NCBI RefSeq assembly: GCF_900103985.1 | Contig: NZ_FNIE01000002.1 | Span: 124,001-188,000, forward strand | DNA from: Actinacidiphila guanduensis | GTDB lineage: Bacteria > Actinomycetota > Actinomycetes > Streptomycetales > Streptomycetaceae | Reading direction: 5' to 3' | Length of the DNA: 64,000 bases | Part shown: piece after piece, positions 1-8,210 of the stretch | Layout: each line of letters starts with the position of its first letter | Numbering within the stretch: the stretch's first letter is position 1 | The notes under the pieces: generated by a model | What the model saw: the letters and a program-made list of their open reading frames with translations, nothing else | Told to the model about the DNA's origin: nothing | The model's database searches: none | Made by a program: the position numbers and the translations under genes

Positions 1-484
1 CGTCCCGCACGTGCCCGTTGGGCGCCGCCTCGGCCACACCCGAACCCGCCGCTCCCGCCGCCCCGTGCCCCACCGCCGCGCTCACCGCCCGTACCCGGCG
101 GCGCCTCCTGCTGCTCGCGGCGCCCGTGCCGTACCCGACCAGCACGTTCCCCGAGCCCTCGTCGCCATCGCCCGGCCCGGACCCCGCGGAACCGCCGCCG
201 GGGCCCGGCGAGCCGCCCTGCTCGGCGGCGCCGTCGCCCGAGCCCACCGCGACCGTCACCAGTGGGCGCCCGACCTGCAGGACATCGCCCTCCGCGCCGA
301 AGCGGGCCGTCACCACCCCGCCGTAGGGGCACGGGACCTCGACCACCGCCTTGGCCGTCTCGACCTCGACCACGGGCTGGTCGACCTCGACCACCTCGCC
401 GACCGCCACCAGCCAGCGGACGACCTCCGCCTCGGTGAGGCCCTCGCCGAGGTCCGGCAGCAGGAACTCCTTGACCTCGGCCAT
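1..484 (-). CDS. bkdC: 2-oxoacid dehydrogenase E2 (dihydrolipoamide acyltransferase), N-terminal part
   Basis: Only the first ~161 residues are in the window; the acyltransferase core lies beyond base 1. The ATG at 484 opens a lipoyl domain (about residues 1-78) that starts with the typical MAEVKEFLLPDLGEGL. It contains ETAKA, whose lysine is the lipoylation site. A long Pro/Gly/Ala-rich hinge follows. The start overlaps the E1beta stop by one base (TGATG), so translation is coupled. E2 transfers the acyl group from E1 to CoA on the swinging lipoyl arm. Gene order E1alpha-E1beta-E2 beside an Lrp regulator matches Streptomyces branched-chain 2-oxoacid dehydrogenase loci, but a pyruvate-type substrate cannot be excluded from this fragment. 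Confidence 0.88.
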   Translation of the reverse strand, partial: MAEVKEFLLPDLGEGLTEAEVVRWLVAVGEVVEVDQPVVEVETAKAVVEVPCPYGGVVTARFGAEGDVLQVGRPLVTVAVGSGDGAAEQGGSPGPGGGSAGSGPGDGDEGSGNVLVGYGTGAASSRRRRRVRAVSAAVGHGAAGAAGSGVAEAAPNGHVRD

Positions 485-1524
485 CACGCCTCCTCCCACT
501 GCAGGCGGCCCACGGCGTCCAGGATGCGGTCGACCCCGGGCAGGTGGTGCCGCTCCAGCATCGGCGGCGGGTAGGGGATGTCGAAGCCCGCCACCCGCAG
601 CACCGGGGCCGACAGGTGGTGGAAGCAGCGCTCGGTGATCCGCGCGGCGATCTCCGCGCCGGCGCCGCCGAACCCGGACGACTCGTGGACGACGACCGCC
701 CGCCCGGTAGCCCGCACCGCGGCCGCGACCGTCTCCTCGTCGAAGGGCACCAGGCTGCGCAGGTCCACCACGCCCAGGTCCCAGCCTTCCTCCTTGGCGG
801 CCTCGGCGGCCTCCAGGCAGACCGGCACCGAGGGCCCGTAGGTGACCAGGGTGGCCGAGCGCCCGGTGCGCCGGACGACCGCGCGGCCGATGGGCGGCAC
901 CTGCGCCGGCTCCTGCGCCGACCAGTCCGCCTTCGACCAGTACAGCCGCTTGGGCTCCATGAAGACGACCGGGTCGTCGGAGGCGATGGCCGCCCGCAGC
1001 AGCCCGTAGGCGTCCTCGACGGTCGCGGGGGTGACGACGTGGAGGCCGGGGGTGTGCAGGTAGTACGCCTCGGAGGAGTCGCTGTGGTGCTCGACGCCGC
1101 CGATGCCGCCGCCGAAGGGGATGCGGATGGTCAGCGGCAGCGGCAGCGCGCCCCTGGTGCGGTTGCGCATCCGGGCCACGTGGCTGACCAGTTGCTCGAA
1201 GGCCGGGTACGCGAAGGCGTCGAACTGCATCTCGACCACCGGCCGCAGCCCGTACATCGCCATGCCGACCGCCGTGCCGAGGATGCCGGCCTCGGCGAGC
1301 GGGGTGTCGGTGCAGCGGTCCTCGCCGAACTCCGCGGCCAGCCCGTCGGTGATCCGGAAGACACCGCCCAGGGTCCCGACGTCCTCGCCCATCACGTGCA
1401 CGGACCGGTCGGCCGCCATGGCGTCGCGCAGCGCCTGGTTGAGCGCCTGCGCCATGGTGGTGGGCTTGGGAGGGGCGGGGGCCGGGGCCGGGCGCGCCGC
1501 CACACCGGGGGTTGCCGCGCTCAT
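484..1524 (-). CDS. bkdB: 2-oxoacid dehydrogenase E1 component, beta subunit
   Basis: 346 residues, full length for the family. After a Pro/Ala-rich leader comes the transketolase pyrimidine-binding domain, with MGEDVGTLGGVF (about residues 43-54) and the helix starting EAGILGTAVG. A C-terminal transketolase domain follows (about 210-335). With the alpha subunit it forms the thiamine-diphosphate E1 that decarboxylates branched-chain 2-oxoacids, feeding both energy metabolism and branched fatty-acid primers. The ATG at 1524 overlaps the E1alpha TGA in an ATGA, giving strict translational coupling. Substrate class is inferred from gene order and the neighbouring Lrp gene. Confidence 0.9.
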   Translation of the reverse strand: MSAATPGVAARPAPAPAPPKPTTMAQALNQALRDAMAADRSVHVMGEDVGTLGGVFRITDGLAAEFGEDRCTDTPLAEAGILGTAVGMAMYGLRPVVEMQFDAFAYPAFEQLVSHVARMRNRTRGALPLPLTIRIPFGGGIGGVEHHSDSSEAYYLHTPGLHVVTPATVEDAYGLLRAAIASDDPVVFMEPKRLYWSKADWSAQEPAQVPPIGRAVVRRTGRSATLVTYGPSVPVCLEAAEAAKEEGWDLGVVDLRSLVPFDEETVAAAVRATGRAVVVHESSGFGGAGAEIAARITERCFHHLSAPVLRVAGFDIPYPPPMLERHHLPGVDRILDAVGRLQWEEA

Positions 1525-2621
1525 GACTGCTGCTCCGCTTCCAGTTCGGCCCGCAGCATGGCCTCCTGCTCGCGCAGCTGCTGGGTGGGCTCGGCGTAGA
1601 CGTGGGCGAACAGCTCCGCCGGGTCGAGCCGCGGCTCCTCCTGCATCCGGGTGCGCAGGTCGGCCGCCAATGCCTCGGCCTCGTCGGCGGCGCGCTGCCG
1701 CAGCGCGTCGTCGAGCAGGCCGCGTCCGGCCAGTTCGCGCTCCAGGAGCGCGATCGGGTCGTGCGCCTGCCAGGCGGCGACCTCGTCGTCGGTGCGGTAG
1801 CGGGTCGCGTCGTCGGCGTTGGTGTGGGCCTCGACGCGGTAGGTGATCGCCTCCACGAGGGTGGGGCCGCCACCGGCGCGGGCGCGCGCGACCGCTTCGG
1901 TGAGCACCTGGTGGACGGCCGCCACGTCGTTTCCGTCCACCAGCCGGCCCGGCATGCCGTAGCCGACCGCCTTGTGGGCGAGGCTGGGGGCGGCGGTCTG
2001 CTTGGCGAGGGGGACGGAGATGGCGAAGCCGTTGTTCTGCACGAGGAAGACCACCGGGGCGTGCCAGACGGCCGCGAAGTTCAGCGCCTCGTGGAAGTCG
2101 CCCTCGCTGGTGCCGCCGTCGCCGACCATGGCGAGGGCCACCACGTCGTCCCCGCTGACGCGCGCGGCGTGGGCGAGGCCGACCGCGTGCGGGAGCTGGG
2201 TGGAAAGAGGGGTGCTCAGCGGGGCCACCCGGGTGGCGCGCGGGTCGTACCCGGTGTGCCAGTCGCCCCGCAGGAGGGTCAGGGCCTCGACCGGGTCCAC
2301 CCCGCGGGCGACCACGGCGAGGGTGTCGCGGTAGCTGGGGAAGAGCCAGTCCTGCGCGCCGAGCGCGAGCGCTGCGGCGACCTCGCACGCCTCCTGGCCG
2401 GTGCTGGACGGGTAGACCGCGAGGCGGCCCTGCCGGGTGAGGGCGGTGGCCTGCCGGTTGTACCTGCGGCCGCGGACCAGCTGCCCGTACAGCTCGCCGA
2501 GCAGCGCGGGGTCGAGCCGGGCGGCCTCGGGGGTGCCGAGCAGCCGGAACGGCTCCGGATCGGGCATCAGCGGCGCGGCGTCGGTGCGCGGGCGCCACGC
2601 GGGGGTGTCCAGCACGGTCAT
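1521..2621 (-). CDS. bkdA: 2-oxoacid dehydrogenase E1 component, alpha subunit
   Basis: 366 residues. The thiamine-diphosphate motif is complete: GDG at residues 167-169 and the paired NN at 196-197. The substrate-side sequence RQGRLAVYPSSTGQEA (about 64-79) is typical of BCKDH/PDH alpha subunits. The start at 2621 was chosen because AGGAGG lies just upstream; an ATG at 2714 in the same frame has no such site and would add 31 atypical residues. It is first in the E1alpha-E1beta-E2 operon and divergent from an Lrp/AsnC gene. A palindrome at 2689-2702 sits in its 5' region and recurs before the acyl-CoA dehydrogenase operon at 5468. Confidence 0.9.
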   Translation of the reverse strand: MTVLDTPAWRPRTDAAPLMPDPEPFRLLGTPEAARLDPALLGELYGQLVRGRRYNRQATALTRQGRLAVYPSSTGQEACEVAAALALGAQDWLFPSYRDTLAVVARGVDPVEALTLLRGDWHTGYDPRATRVAPLSTPLSTQLPHAVGLAHAARVSGDDVVALAMVGDGGTSEGDFHEALNFAAVWHAPVVFLVQNNGFAISVPLAKQTAAPSLAHKAVGYGMPGRLVDGNDVAAVHQVLTEAVARARAGGGPTLVEAITYRVEAHTNADDATRYRTDDEVAAWQAHDPIALLERELAGRGLLDDALRQRAADEAEALAADLRTRMQEEPRLDPAELFAHVYAEPTQQLREQEAMLRAELEAEQQS

Positions 2622-2688
2622 CGCAGAGCACCTCCTCGTGAATCGGTGACCGGGGTCGGTCGGACGGCGAGCGGGTCCCGCTCTCCCA

Positions 2689-2702
2689 ACCGATTGTTCG
2701 GT
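2689..2702. promoter_or_regulatory. Candidate TetR operator upstream of the E1alpha gene
   Basis: ACCGATTGTTCGGT, an inverted repeat of form ACCGA-N4-TCGGT, lies 68 bp upstream of the E1alpha start. The same form occurs at 5517-5530 before the hydroxyacyl-CoA dehydrogenase-TetR operon. Operator function and the regulator are inferred. Confidence 0.5.
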
Positions 2703-2738
2703 CGCCGGAGGCATTTTGGCTACGGGGTCGTCCGGCCT

Positions 2739-2747
2739 GTGGACAAA
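2739..2747 (-). promoter_or_regulatory. DnaA-box-like 9-mer
   Basis: TGTGGACAA, the complement of TTGTCCACA, which is the high-GC actinobacterial DnaA-box consensus. It lies in the divergent promoter region between the E1alpha and Lrp genes. Whether DnaA binds here is not shown. Confidence 0.35.
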
Positions 2748-2804
2748 CGGTTCTGCACAGCCTGAGATGGAGCCAGTACGTCCATGCTATGGAGCCCCCG
2801 GGGG

Positions 2805-3296
2805 ATGGCGAGCGAACAGATGGCCACAGACGGCGCCGACGAAGCAGAGGCCCGACCTCTCGACCCGATCGACCGGACGATCCTGCGCCTGCTCCAGGAG
2901 GACGGCAGGGCCTCGATACGCTCCGTGGCCGAGCGGGTGCACGTGTCACGGGCGAACGCGTACGCGCGGATCAACCGGCTGCTCGAGGACGGGATCATCC
3001 GAGGATTCACCGCCCGGGTGGACCACGAGCGGGCGGGCCACGGCGCCTCCGCCTACATCACGCTCAAGATCGTCCAGAACTCGTGGCGGACCGTCCGGGA
3101 GAAACTTGTCACCCTTCCGGGTGTCGTCCACATCGCCCTCGTCAGCGGCGACTTCGATGTGCTGCTGCTGGTGCACACCGTCGACAACCGCAGCCTGCGC
3201 GAACTGGTCCTGACCCGGCTGCAGGCGATCGAGGAAGTGCTCAGCAGCCGCACGCTGCTGGTCTTCGAGGAGACCGACCTCGTCCTCGGCGACTGA
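2805..3296 (+). CDS. Lrp/AsnC-family transcriptional regulator
   Basis: About 163 residues. The N-terminal AsnC-type HTH (about residues 15-70) begins LDPIDRTILRLLQEDGRASI, and the second helix region reads VAERVHVSRANAYARI. A C-terminal ligand-binding RAM domain follows (about 80-155), with GDFDVLLLVHT and an acidic end. It is divergent from the E1alpha-E1beta-E2 operon. By analogy with BkdR of Streptomyces it probably regulates that operon in response to amino or keto acids. Alternative in-frame starts are ATG 2784 and ATG 2820; 2805 was preferred for a GGAG at suitable distance. Confidence 0.85.
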   Translation: MASEQMATDGADEAEARPLDPIDRTILRLLQEDGRASIRSVAERVHVSRANAYARINRLLEDGIIRGFTARVDHERAGHGASAYITLKIVQNSWRTVREKLVTLPGVVHIALVSGDFDVLLLVHTVDNRSLRELVLTRLQAIEEVLSSRTLLVFEETDLVLGD

Positions 3297-3363
3297 GCCG
3301 GCCCGCCGGACGGGGCCGGACGCAGGCAGACGGGAGCCGGACGGGGGCGGACGCGGCCGCCCG

Positions 3364-3948
3364 CTACGTGCGCAGCCCGTCGAACGCCAGCCGCACCACC
3401 GCCGCGGCCACCTCCTCGTCCGCGCGGGCCCCGGCACCCGGCCGGTACCACTCCACCAGGGAGTTGATCATGCCGAACAGCAGCCGGGTGGCGAGCTTGA
3501 CGTCCATGTCCGCGCGCAGGTCGCCCTCGGCCACCGCGGCCGTCAGCAGGCCCGCCATCCGCTGGTCGAACTCGCGGCGGCGGGCGAGCGCCAGCCGCTC
3601 GGTGCGGGTGTTGCCGCGCACCCGCAGCAGCAGCGTGACGTAGGGCAGCTCGGCCATCAGCACCTGCGTGGTGCGCCGGGTGACGAACTCCAACCGCTCG
3701 ATCGCGCGGCCCCGCACGGCGCCGGGCTCGTCGAGGATGGCGAACAGGCCCTCCAGGGCGCGGCCCACCGCCCGCTCCAGCAGCTCCTCCTTGCCCCGGA
3801 CGTGGTGGTAGATCGAGGACTTGGAGATGCCCGCTGCCTGGGACAGGTGCTCCATGGAGGTGCCGTCGTAGCCGCGCTCGTTGAAGACCTCGACGGCCAC
3901 CGCGAGCAGCGAGTCGGGCGTGTAGGTGTCGCGCTTCGCCATGGTCAT
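3364..3948 (-). CDS. TetR-family regulator, translationally coupled to hydroxyacyl-CoA dehydrogenase
   Basis: 194 residues. The TetR N-terminal HTH is clear (about residues 8-55: SLLAVAVEVFNERGYDGTSM, then the recognition helix SKSSIYHHVRGKEELL). The C-terminal half resembles the TetR_C domain of fatty-acid and phenylacetate catabolic repressors. The ATG at 3948 overlaps the upstream stop in ATGA; a second ATG lies at 3942. As second gene of the dehydrogenase operon it is a natural autoregulator. The matching palindromes at 5517-5530 and 2689-2702 are candidate operators, which would extend its control to branched-chain keto-acid oxidation. Confidence 0.85.
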   Translation of the reverse strand: MTMAKRDTYTPDSLLAVAVEVFNERGYDGTSMEHLSQAAGISKSSIYHHVRGKEELLERAVGRALEGLFAILDEPGAVRGRAIERLEFVTRRTTQVLMAELPYVTLLLRVRGNTRTERLALARRREFDQRMAGLLTAAVAEGDLRADMDVKLATRLLFGMINSLVEWYRPGAGARADEEVAAAVVRLAFDGLRT

Positions 3949-5468
3949 GAGGAGATCACATCTTCGGACCGCGCGGCACGCCGTCTCAGCTCGGGGCAGG
4001 GGGCGTAGCGGCCGGAGGGGTACCAGACGTGCAGGGCGTCCAGCAGGTCGCGCACGTACGTCAGGGAGACGCGCTCGCCCCACTCCAGGGGCCCCAAGGG
4101 GTAGTTGACGCCCAGCCGCATCGCGGTGTCCACGTCCTGCGGGGTGGCCACCTCCCTGGCGACGGTGTCGAGGGCGAAGTCCACCAGCATCGCCGCCGTG
4201 CGCGCCACCACCATGCCGGGCACGTCCCGCACGACGCTGACCTCCTTGCCGAGCGCCTGGAAGAGCCCGGTGGCCTCGGCGACCGCGTCGGCGTGCACCC
4301 CGGCGGAGGGCGCGATGGCGATCCGGCCGGCCGCCCGGTAGTCCAGCGCGAGGTCGAACTGGATCGCCGGCGCCCCGGGCAGCCGCCCGTCGGCCAGGTG
4401 CAGGGGCGTGCCGCCGGGCAGCACGATCGCGCCGGTCCGCTCGCCGGGGGCGGCCGGCTCCTCGCGCACCTCGATCCGCGCCTCGCGCAGCAGACCGGGC
4501 AGGGCGCCCGCGGGCCCCAGGGTGCCGCGCACGGTGACGTACCCGGGTGCCATGGCCGGCTCCGCGGTGTGCGGCTGGACGGCGTCGCCATGGGCGCGCT
4601 CGTCGCCGTAGGGGTACCAGCCGCGGCCGCTCTTGCGGCCGAGCCGCCCGGACTCCACCAGGCGCCGCTGCGCCAGTGAGGGCGCGAACTTGGGGTCGCG
4701 GCCGAACGCCTCCCACACCGAGCGGGTGACCGCCTCGTTGACGTCCTGGCCGATCAGGTCGGTCAGCTCGAAGGCGCCCATGGCGAAGCCGCCGCTCTCG
4801 CGCAGCAGCGCGTCCACGGTGGCGGGGTCGGCGGCCCGCTCCTCGTAGACGCGCAGCGCCTCGGCGTAGAAGGGGCGGGCCACGCGGTTGACGAGGAAGC
4901 CGGGGGTGTCGGTGCAGCGCACGGGCACCTTGTCCCAGGCGGCCGCGGTGTCGCAGGCGGTGGTGACCGCCTGGGCGTCACCGGCCGCCCCGGCGACGAC
5001 CTCGACGAGCGGCAGCAGGGGCGCGGGGTTGAAGAAGTGCATGCCCACCAGGCGCCCTGGGCGGCGCAGGGCGGCCGCCACCGCGGTGACCGACAGGGAG
5101 GAGGTGTTGGTCGCCAGGAGGCAGTCGGCGGCGACGATGTCCTCCAGTTCGGCGAAGAGCCGCTGCTTGACGGCCAGGTCCTCGACCACGGCCTCCACGA
5201 CCAGGGCGGCGGGCGCGAGATCCGCGAGCCGGTCGGCGGCTGCCAGGCGGGCGAGCGCCGCCTTGTGCTCGGAGGCGCCGATCCGCCCCTTGGCGGCGAG
5301 CCGGTCCAGCCGCCCCGCGACGGCGTCGACGGCCGCCTCCGCCCGGCCCGGGACGGCGTCGAAGAGCAGCACCGGATGCCCGGCGACCAGCGCGACCTGT
5401 GCGATGCCCTGTCCCATGGTGCCGGCGCCGACGACTGCCACGGCGCTGCTGCGGTCCACTGCGGTCAC
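3945..5468 (-). CDS. 3-hydroxyacyl-CoA dehydrogenase (PaaH-like)
   Basis: 507 residues. The NAD-binding motif VVGAGTMGQGIAQ is near residues 12-24. The signature region around HFFNPAPLLPLVEVV (about 142-156) and a 3HCDH C-terminal domain follow. A second, degenerate 3HCDH C-terminal domain lies at about 400-490, as in two-domain PaaH/PaaC enzymes. It oxidises (S)-3-hydroxyacyl-CoA to 3-oxoacyl-CoA. The GTG at 5468 was chosen over an in-frame ATG at 5525 because GAGGAG precedes it and the ATG lies inside the operator-like palindrome. It forms an operon with the TetR gene through an ATGA overlap. Confidence 0.88.
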   Translation of the reverse strand: MTAVDRSSAVAVVGAGTMGQGIAQVALVAGHPVLLFDAVPGRAEAAVDAVAGRLDRLAAKGRIGASEHKAALARLAAADRLADLAPAALVVEAVVEDLAVKQRLFAELEDIVAADCLLATNTSSLSVTAVAAALRRPGRLVGMHFFNPAPLLPLVEVVAGAAGDAQAVTTACDTAAAWDKVPVRCTDTPGFLVNRVARPFYAEALRVYEERAADPATVDALLRESGGFAMGAFELTDLIGQDVNEAVTRSVWEAFGRDPKFAPSLAQRRLVESGRLGRKSGRGWYPYGDERAHGDAVQPHTAEPAMAPGYVTVRGTLGPAGALPGLLREARIEVREEPAAPGERTGAIVLPGGTPLHLADGRLPGAPAIQFDLALDYRAAGRIAIAPSAGVHADAVAEATGLFQALGKEVSVVRDVPGMVVARTAAMLVDFALDTVAREVATPQDVDTAMRLGVNYPLGPLEWGERVSLTYVRDLLDALHVWYPSGRYAPCPELRRRAARSEDVISS

Positions 5469-5481
5469 GGTTGACTCCTCG

Positions 5482-5490
5482 TTGTCCACA
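5482..5490 (+). promoter_or_regulatory. DnaA-box-like 9-mer
   Basis: TTGTCCACA, a perfect match to the actinobacterial DnaA-box consensus. It lies in the short leader between the hydroxyacyl-CoA dehydrogenase start and the palindrome at 5517. Confidence 0.35.
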
Positions 5491-5516
5491 GGGCCGGGTC
5501 CGCCCCTCGTGTCCCG

Positions 5517-5530
5517 ACCGAACATTCGGT
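5517..5530. promoter_or_regulatory. Candidate TetR operator upstream of hydroxyacyl-CoA dehydrogenase
   Basis: ACCGAACATTCGGT, with perfect arms ACCGAA/TTCGGT, lies 49 bp upstream of the GTG start and beside a minus-strand TAGATT that could be the -10 box. It has the same ACCGA-N4-TCGGT form as the site at 2689. Repression by the TetR encoded in this operon is inferred. Confidence 0.55.
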
Positions 5531-5634
5531 TAATCTAGCGGTGTCCCGGCGCCCGGGCACCGCGGGACGTCCATCGGGGTCCCCAAGTCCGCCCGGCTCA
5601 GGCCGATCCACCACGGTCCTCCCCGGTCCACCCC

Positions 5635-6480
5635 TCAAGCGCCCCCGCGGGACCCGCCGGACCGGCCCCCGGGTCCACCGGGTACCCGCGGGGAGCGCGA
5701 GGTCGCGGCCCAGTGGTAGAGCGCCATGCCCACGCTGGTGGCGAGGTTGTAGCTCGACACCTGGGCGCGCATGGGCAGCGCCACCAGGGCGTCGGCCCGC
5801 TCGCGCAGCGCGGCCGAGACGCCGTGCCGTTCGGAGCCGAAGACGACGAGCGCGTCGTCGGGCAGCGCGGTGCCGCGGATGTCCGCGCCCTCGGGGTCCA
5901 GGACGACGAGCGGGCCGGGCGGCAGTGCGCCGGGCTCGGCCCGCTCGACGGCTGTCGCGTAGTGCAGCCCGGCGCCGGAGCGCACGGCGTTGGGGTGCCA
6001 GGGGTCCAGCGGGCCGGTGGTCACCACCCCGGTGACGCCGAAGCCCGCCGCCAGGCGCACGACCGCGCCCACGTTGCCGAGGTTGCGCGGCTCGTCCAGG
6101 ACGACGAGGGGCGCCTGCCGGGGGAGCCGGTCGAGTACGGCGAGTTGGGCGGTGCGGTCGGGGCGGGGCGCCAGGGCGGCCACCCCGGTGGGATGGGGAC
6201 GCGGCACCAGGTCGCGCAGCCGGGGCGCGGGCAGCTCGGTGACCTGTGCGGCGAGTTCGGCCGCCAGGTCGGGCGCCAGTTCCTCGGCGAGCCGCAGCAC
6301 CGCCGCCCGGTCGTCGGTGACGGCGACCAGGACGTCGGCCCCGAAGCGCAGGGCGTGCTTGAGCGCGTGGAAGCCGTCGAGCAGCACCGCCCGGGGTGCG
6401 GCGGCCTGCCACCGGCGCACGGCCGCCTCGGCGTCGTCGGCCGGTCCGGTCCGCAGGCCGGCGCCCTGGTGCTCGGTCAT
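5635..6480 (-). CDS. TrmH/SpoU-family RNA 2'-O-methyltransferase
   Basis: 281 residues with the three SPOUT motifs. Motif 1 is DEPRNLGNVGAVVRLAAGFG (129-148). Motif 2 is VFGSERHGVS (213-222). Motif 3 is LPMRAQVSSYNLATSVGMAL (235-254), which forms the knotted SAM site. An N-terminal substrate-binding domain (about 25-105) is present. The family methylates ribose in rRNA or tRNA; the target base cannot be read from sequence. The C terminus ends in a Gly/Arg/Ser tail. Upstream on the same strand is the HTTM operon, separated by a strong hairpin at 6499-6568. Confidence 0.85.
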   Translation of the reverse strand: MTEHQGAGLRTGPADDAEAAVRRWQAAAPRAVLLDGFHALKHALRFGADVLVAVTDDRAAVLRLAEELAPDLAAELAAQVTELPAPRLRDLVPRPHPTGVAALAPRPDRTAQLAVLDRLPRQAPLVVLDEPRNLGNVGAVVRLAAGFGVTGVVTTGPLDPWHPNAVRSGAGLHYATAVERAEPGALPPGPLVVLDPEGADIRGTALPDDALVVFGSERHGVSAALRERADALVALPMRAQVSSYNLATSVGMALYHWAATSRSPRVPGGPGGRSGGSRGGA

Positions 6481-6498
6481 GCCGCCAGCCTAGGCGCA

Positions 6499-6568
6499 GG
6501 CCCTGTCCGGCGGGTCCCGCCGCCCCTGCGCTCGCAAGGGGGGCCGGGACCATGGGCCGGACAGGGCC
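6499..6568. terminator. Large hairpin between the HTTM operon and the TrmH gene
   Basis: Outer arms GGCCCTGTCCGGC (6499-6511) and GCCGGACAGGGCC (6556-6568) pair perfectly. An inner stem GGTCCCG/CGGGACC (6514-6520, 6545-6551) lies within. It sits just downstream of the HTTM stop. No T-tract follows on the minus strand, so it may be a transcript-end or stabilising hairpin rather than a classical intrinsic terminator. Confidence 0.6.
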
Positions 6569-6611
6569 TCTTGGGTTGGACCTCGCACGGTGCCTACGGG
6601 CCGGCGGCCCC

Positions 6612-8210
6612 TCAGGCGAGCGCCGTGGGCGGGTGCGGGCCCGCCGCGGGCTCCGCCTCCGATGCGGAGCCGTCCCCTGGCGCCGAACCGTTTCCGGAAC
6701 CGCTGGCCGAATCGTGGGCCCCCTGCGGCGGTCCGGCCGCCGGCTCCGGCTCCCCCGCCCGCTGCGCGGGCACGACCGCCGTGCGTCCCCGGCCCCGGGT
6801 GACCGCGCCGACCACCAGCCGCTCCAGCCAGAGCAGGAAGCTCGTCGGCAGGAAGACGGCGTCGGCGGTGATCATGGCGAGCGAGAAGAACGGCAGGCCC
6901 AGGACGACCGCGATCGAGGCGTGCTCCAGCATCATTCCGCCGAGCAGCACGTTCTTGACCCGGCGGTTGAAGAGCGTGAAGGGGAAGGCGACCTGGACGA
7001 TGACGGTGCCGTAGCTGATCAGCATCACCATCACGTCGCTGCTGCCGAGCGCGTGCGAGAGCGCGGGCCAGGGCGTGAAGTCGTCCAGGTGCAGCGGGTA
7101 GTAGAGCGCGGTGCCGTCCTGCCAGCGGCTGCCCTGGATCTTGTACCAGCCAGCGGTCGAGTAGATCAGGCAGACCTCGACGGCGATCACCAGCATGGCG
7201 CCGTTGTGGATGACGTTGCCCATGATGTCCATGACGGTGCGCGGCTCGCCCGGCGCCCAGCGCCGCACCGCCCACCAGACGGCCTGGCCAACCCAGCAGG
7301 CCCAGAAGATCAGCGCCCAGCCGGTGGAGAGCTTGCCCGCGGCGCCCGCGCCCACCAGCACGGCGCCGAACACCACCCACAGCGCGATCCCGACCGGGTC
7401 CAGCCCGGCCCGCCCACGGCCGCGCGCGGCCGCAGGAGCGGCTGTGGCGGGTGCGGAGCCCTCAGCCGAAGCAGTCCGGGCCAGGACCCCACCGGCGGCG
7501 CCGGAGTCCGCCGCAAGGCCCTTCCCGGCACCCTCCGACGGCACTTCGCCCGCTTCGGCCGCTTCAGCCGGTCGGCCCGCTTCCGGGGCCGTTTCGGGGG
7601 CCCCTTCCGCACCTGCTTCCGCAGCCGCCTTCTCCGCCGCCCGCCGGGCCCGCCTGCTGTCCAGCGACCAGACCTGCCCGCAGCGGGTGAAGGCCAGGTA
7701 GATCGCCATGATGTGGACGACGTTGTCGCCGCCGTCGCCGAGGAAGACGCTGCGGTTCTGCAGCGACAGCACGCCGACCATGAACATCAGCGCCGAGGTG
7801 CGGGTGCGCCAGCCCAGCAGCAGCGAGGCGCTGGCGAGCACGGCGAAGGCGTAGCCCAGCTCGAACCAGGCCCGGCTGTCGCTCCACAGCAGCACCGTGA
7901 AGGCGTGGTTGCCGGCGACCAGTTGCTTGGCGAGGTCGAAGCCCCAGGGGCTGTCGGGGCCGTAGAGCCGGCCGCGGTTGGGGTACTCGCGCAGCAGGAA
8001 GAGCAGCCAGGTCAGCGAGATGCCGATGCGCAGGACGGCGCTCTGGTAGCGGCCGATGGCGCCGGCGGTGACGGCGGTCAGGCCGCGTGTGACGGCGCGG
8101 TCGAGCCGGGCGCTGAGGTCGGCCAGCGTGGGCGTCTCGGGCGCGGCGGGCTTGACCGGCACGGCGGGCTCGGCGGGCACAGCCGCCGCGTGCGTACGGG
8201 GTGCGCTCAC
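6612..8210 (-). CDS. HTTM-domain integral membrane protein (vitamin K carboxylase-like fold)
   Basis: 532 residues. Several hydrophobic segments lie in an HTTM domain, including SAVLRIGISLTWLLFLL, WFELGYAFAVLASASLLLGW and MFMVGVLSL. The pattern FLGDGGDNVVHIMAIYLAF is typical of the family. An unusual ~80-residue Ala/Glu-rich insert (DNA about 7390-7650) splits the membrane domain. The C terminus is Pro/Gly/Ser-rich. The GTG at 8210 overlaps the DUF5819 stop (GTGA) and follows AGGAG. HTTM proteins are related to gamma-glutamyl carboxylase; their role in Streptomyces is unknown. Tight coupling with the DUF5819 gene suggests the two products work as a membrane pair. Confidence 0.82.
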   Translation of the reverse strand: MSAPRTHAAAVPAEPAVPVKPAAPETPTLADLSARLDRAVTRGLTAVTAGAIGRYQSAVLRIGISLTWLLFLLREYPNRGRLYGPDSPWGFDLAKQLVAGNHAFTVLLWSDSRAWFELGYAFAVLASASLLLGWRTRTSALMFMVGVLSLQNRSVFLGDGGDNVVHIMAIYLAFTRCGQVWSLDSRRARRAAEKAAAEAGAEGAPETAPEAGRPAEAAEAGEVPSEGAGKGLAADSGAAGGVLARTASAEGSAPATAAPAAARGRGRAGLDPVGIALWVVFGAVLVGAGAAGKLSTGWALIFWACWVGQAVWWAVRRWAPGEPRTVMDIMGNVIHNGAMLVIAVEVCLIYSTAGWYKIQGSRWQDGTALYYPLHLDDFTPWPALSHALGSSDVMVMLISYGTVIVQVAFPFTLFNRRVKNVLLGGMMLEHASIAVVLGLPFFSLAMITADAVFLPTSFLLWLERLVVGAVTRGRGRTAVVPAQRAGEPEPAAGPPQGAHDSASGSGNGSAPGDGSASEAEPAAGPHPPTALA

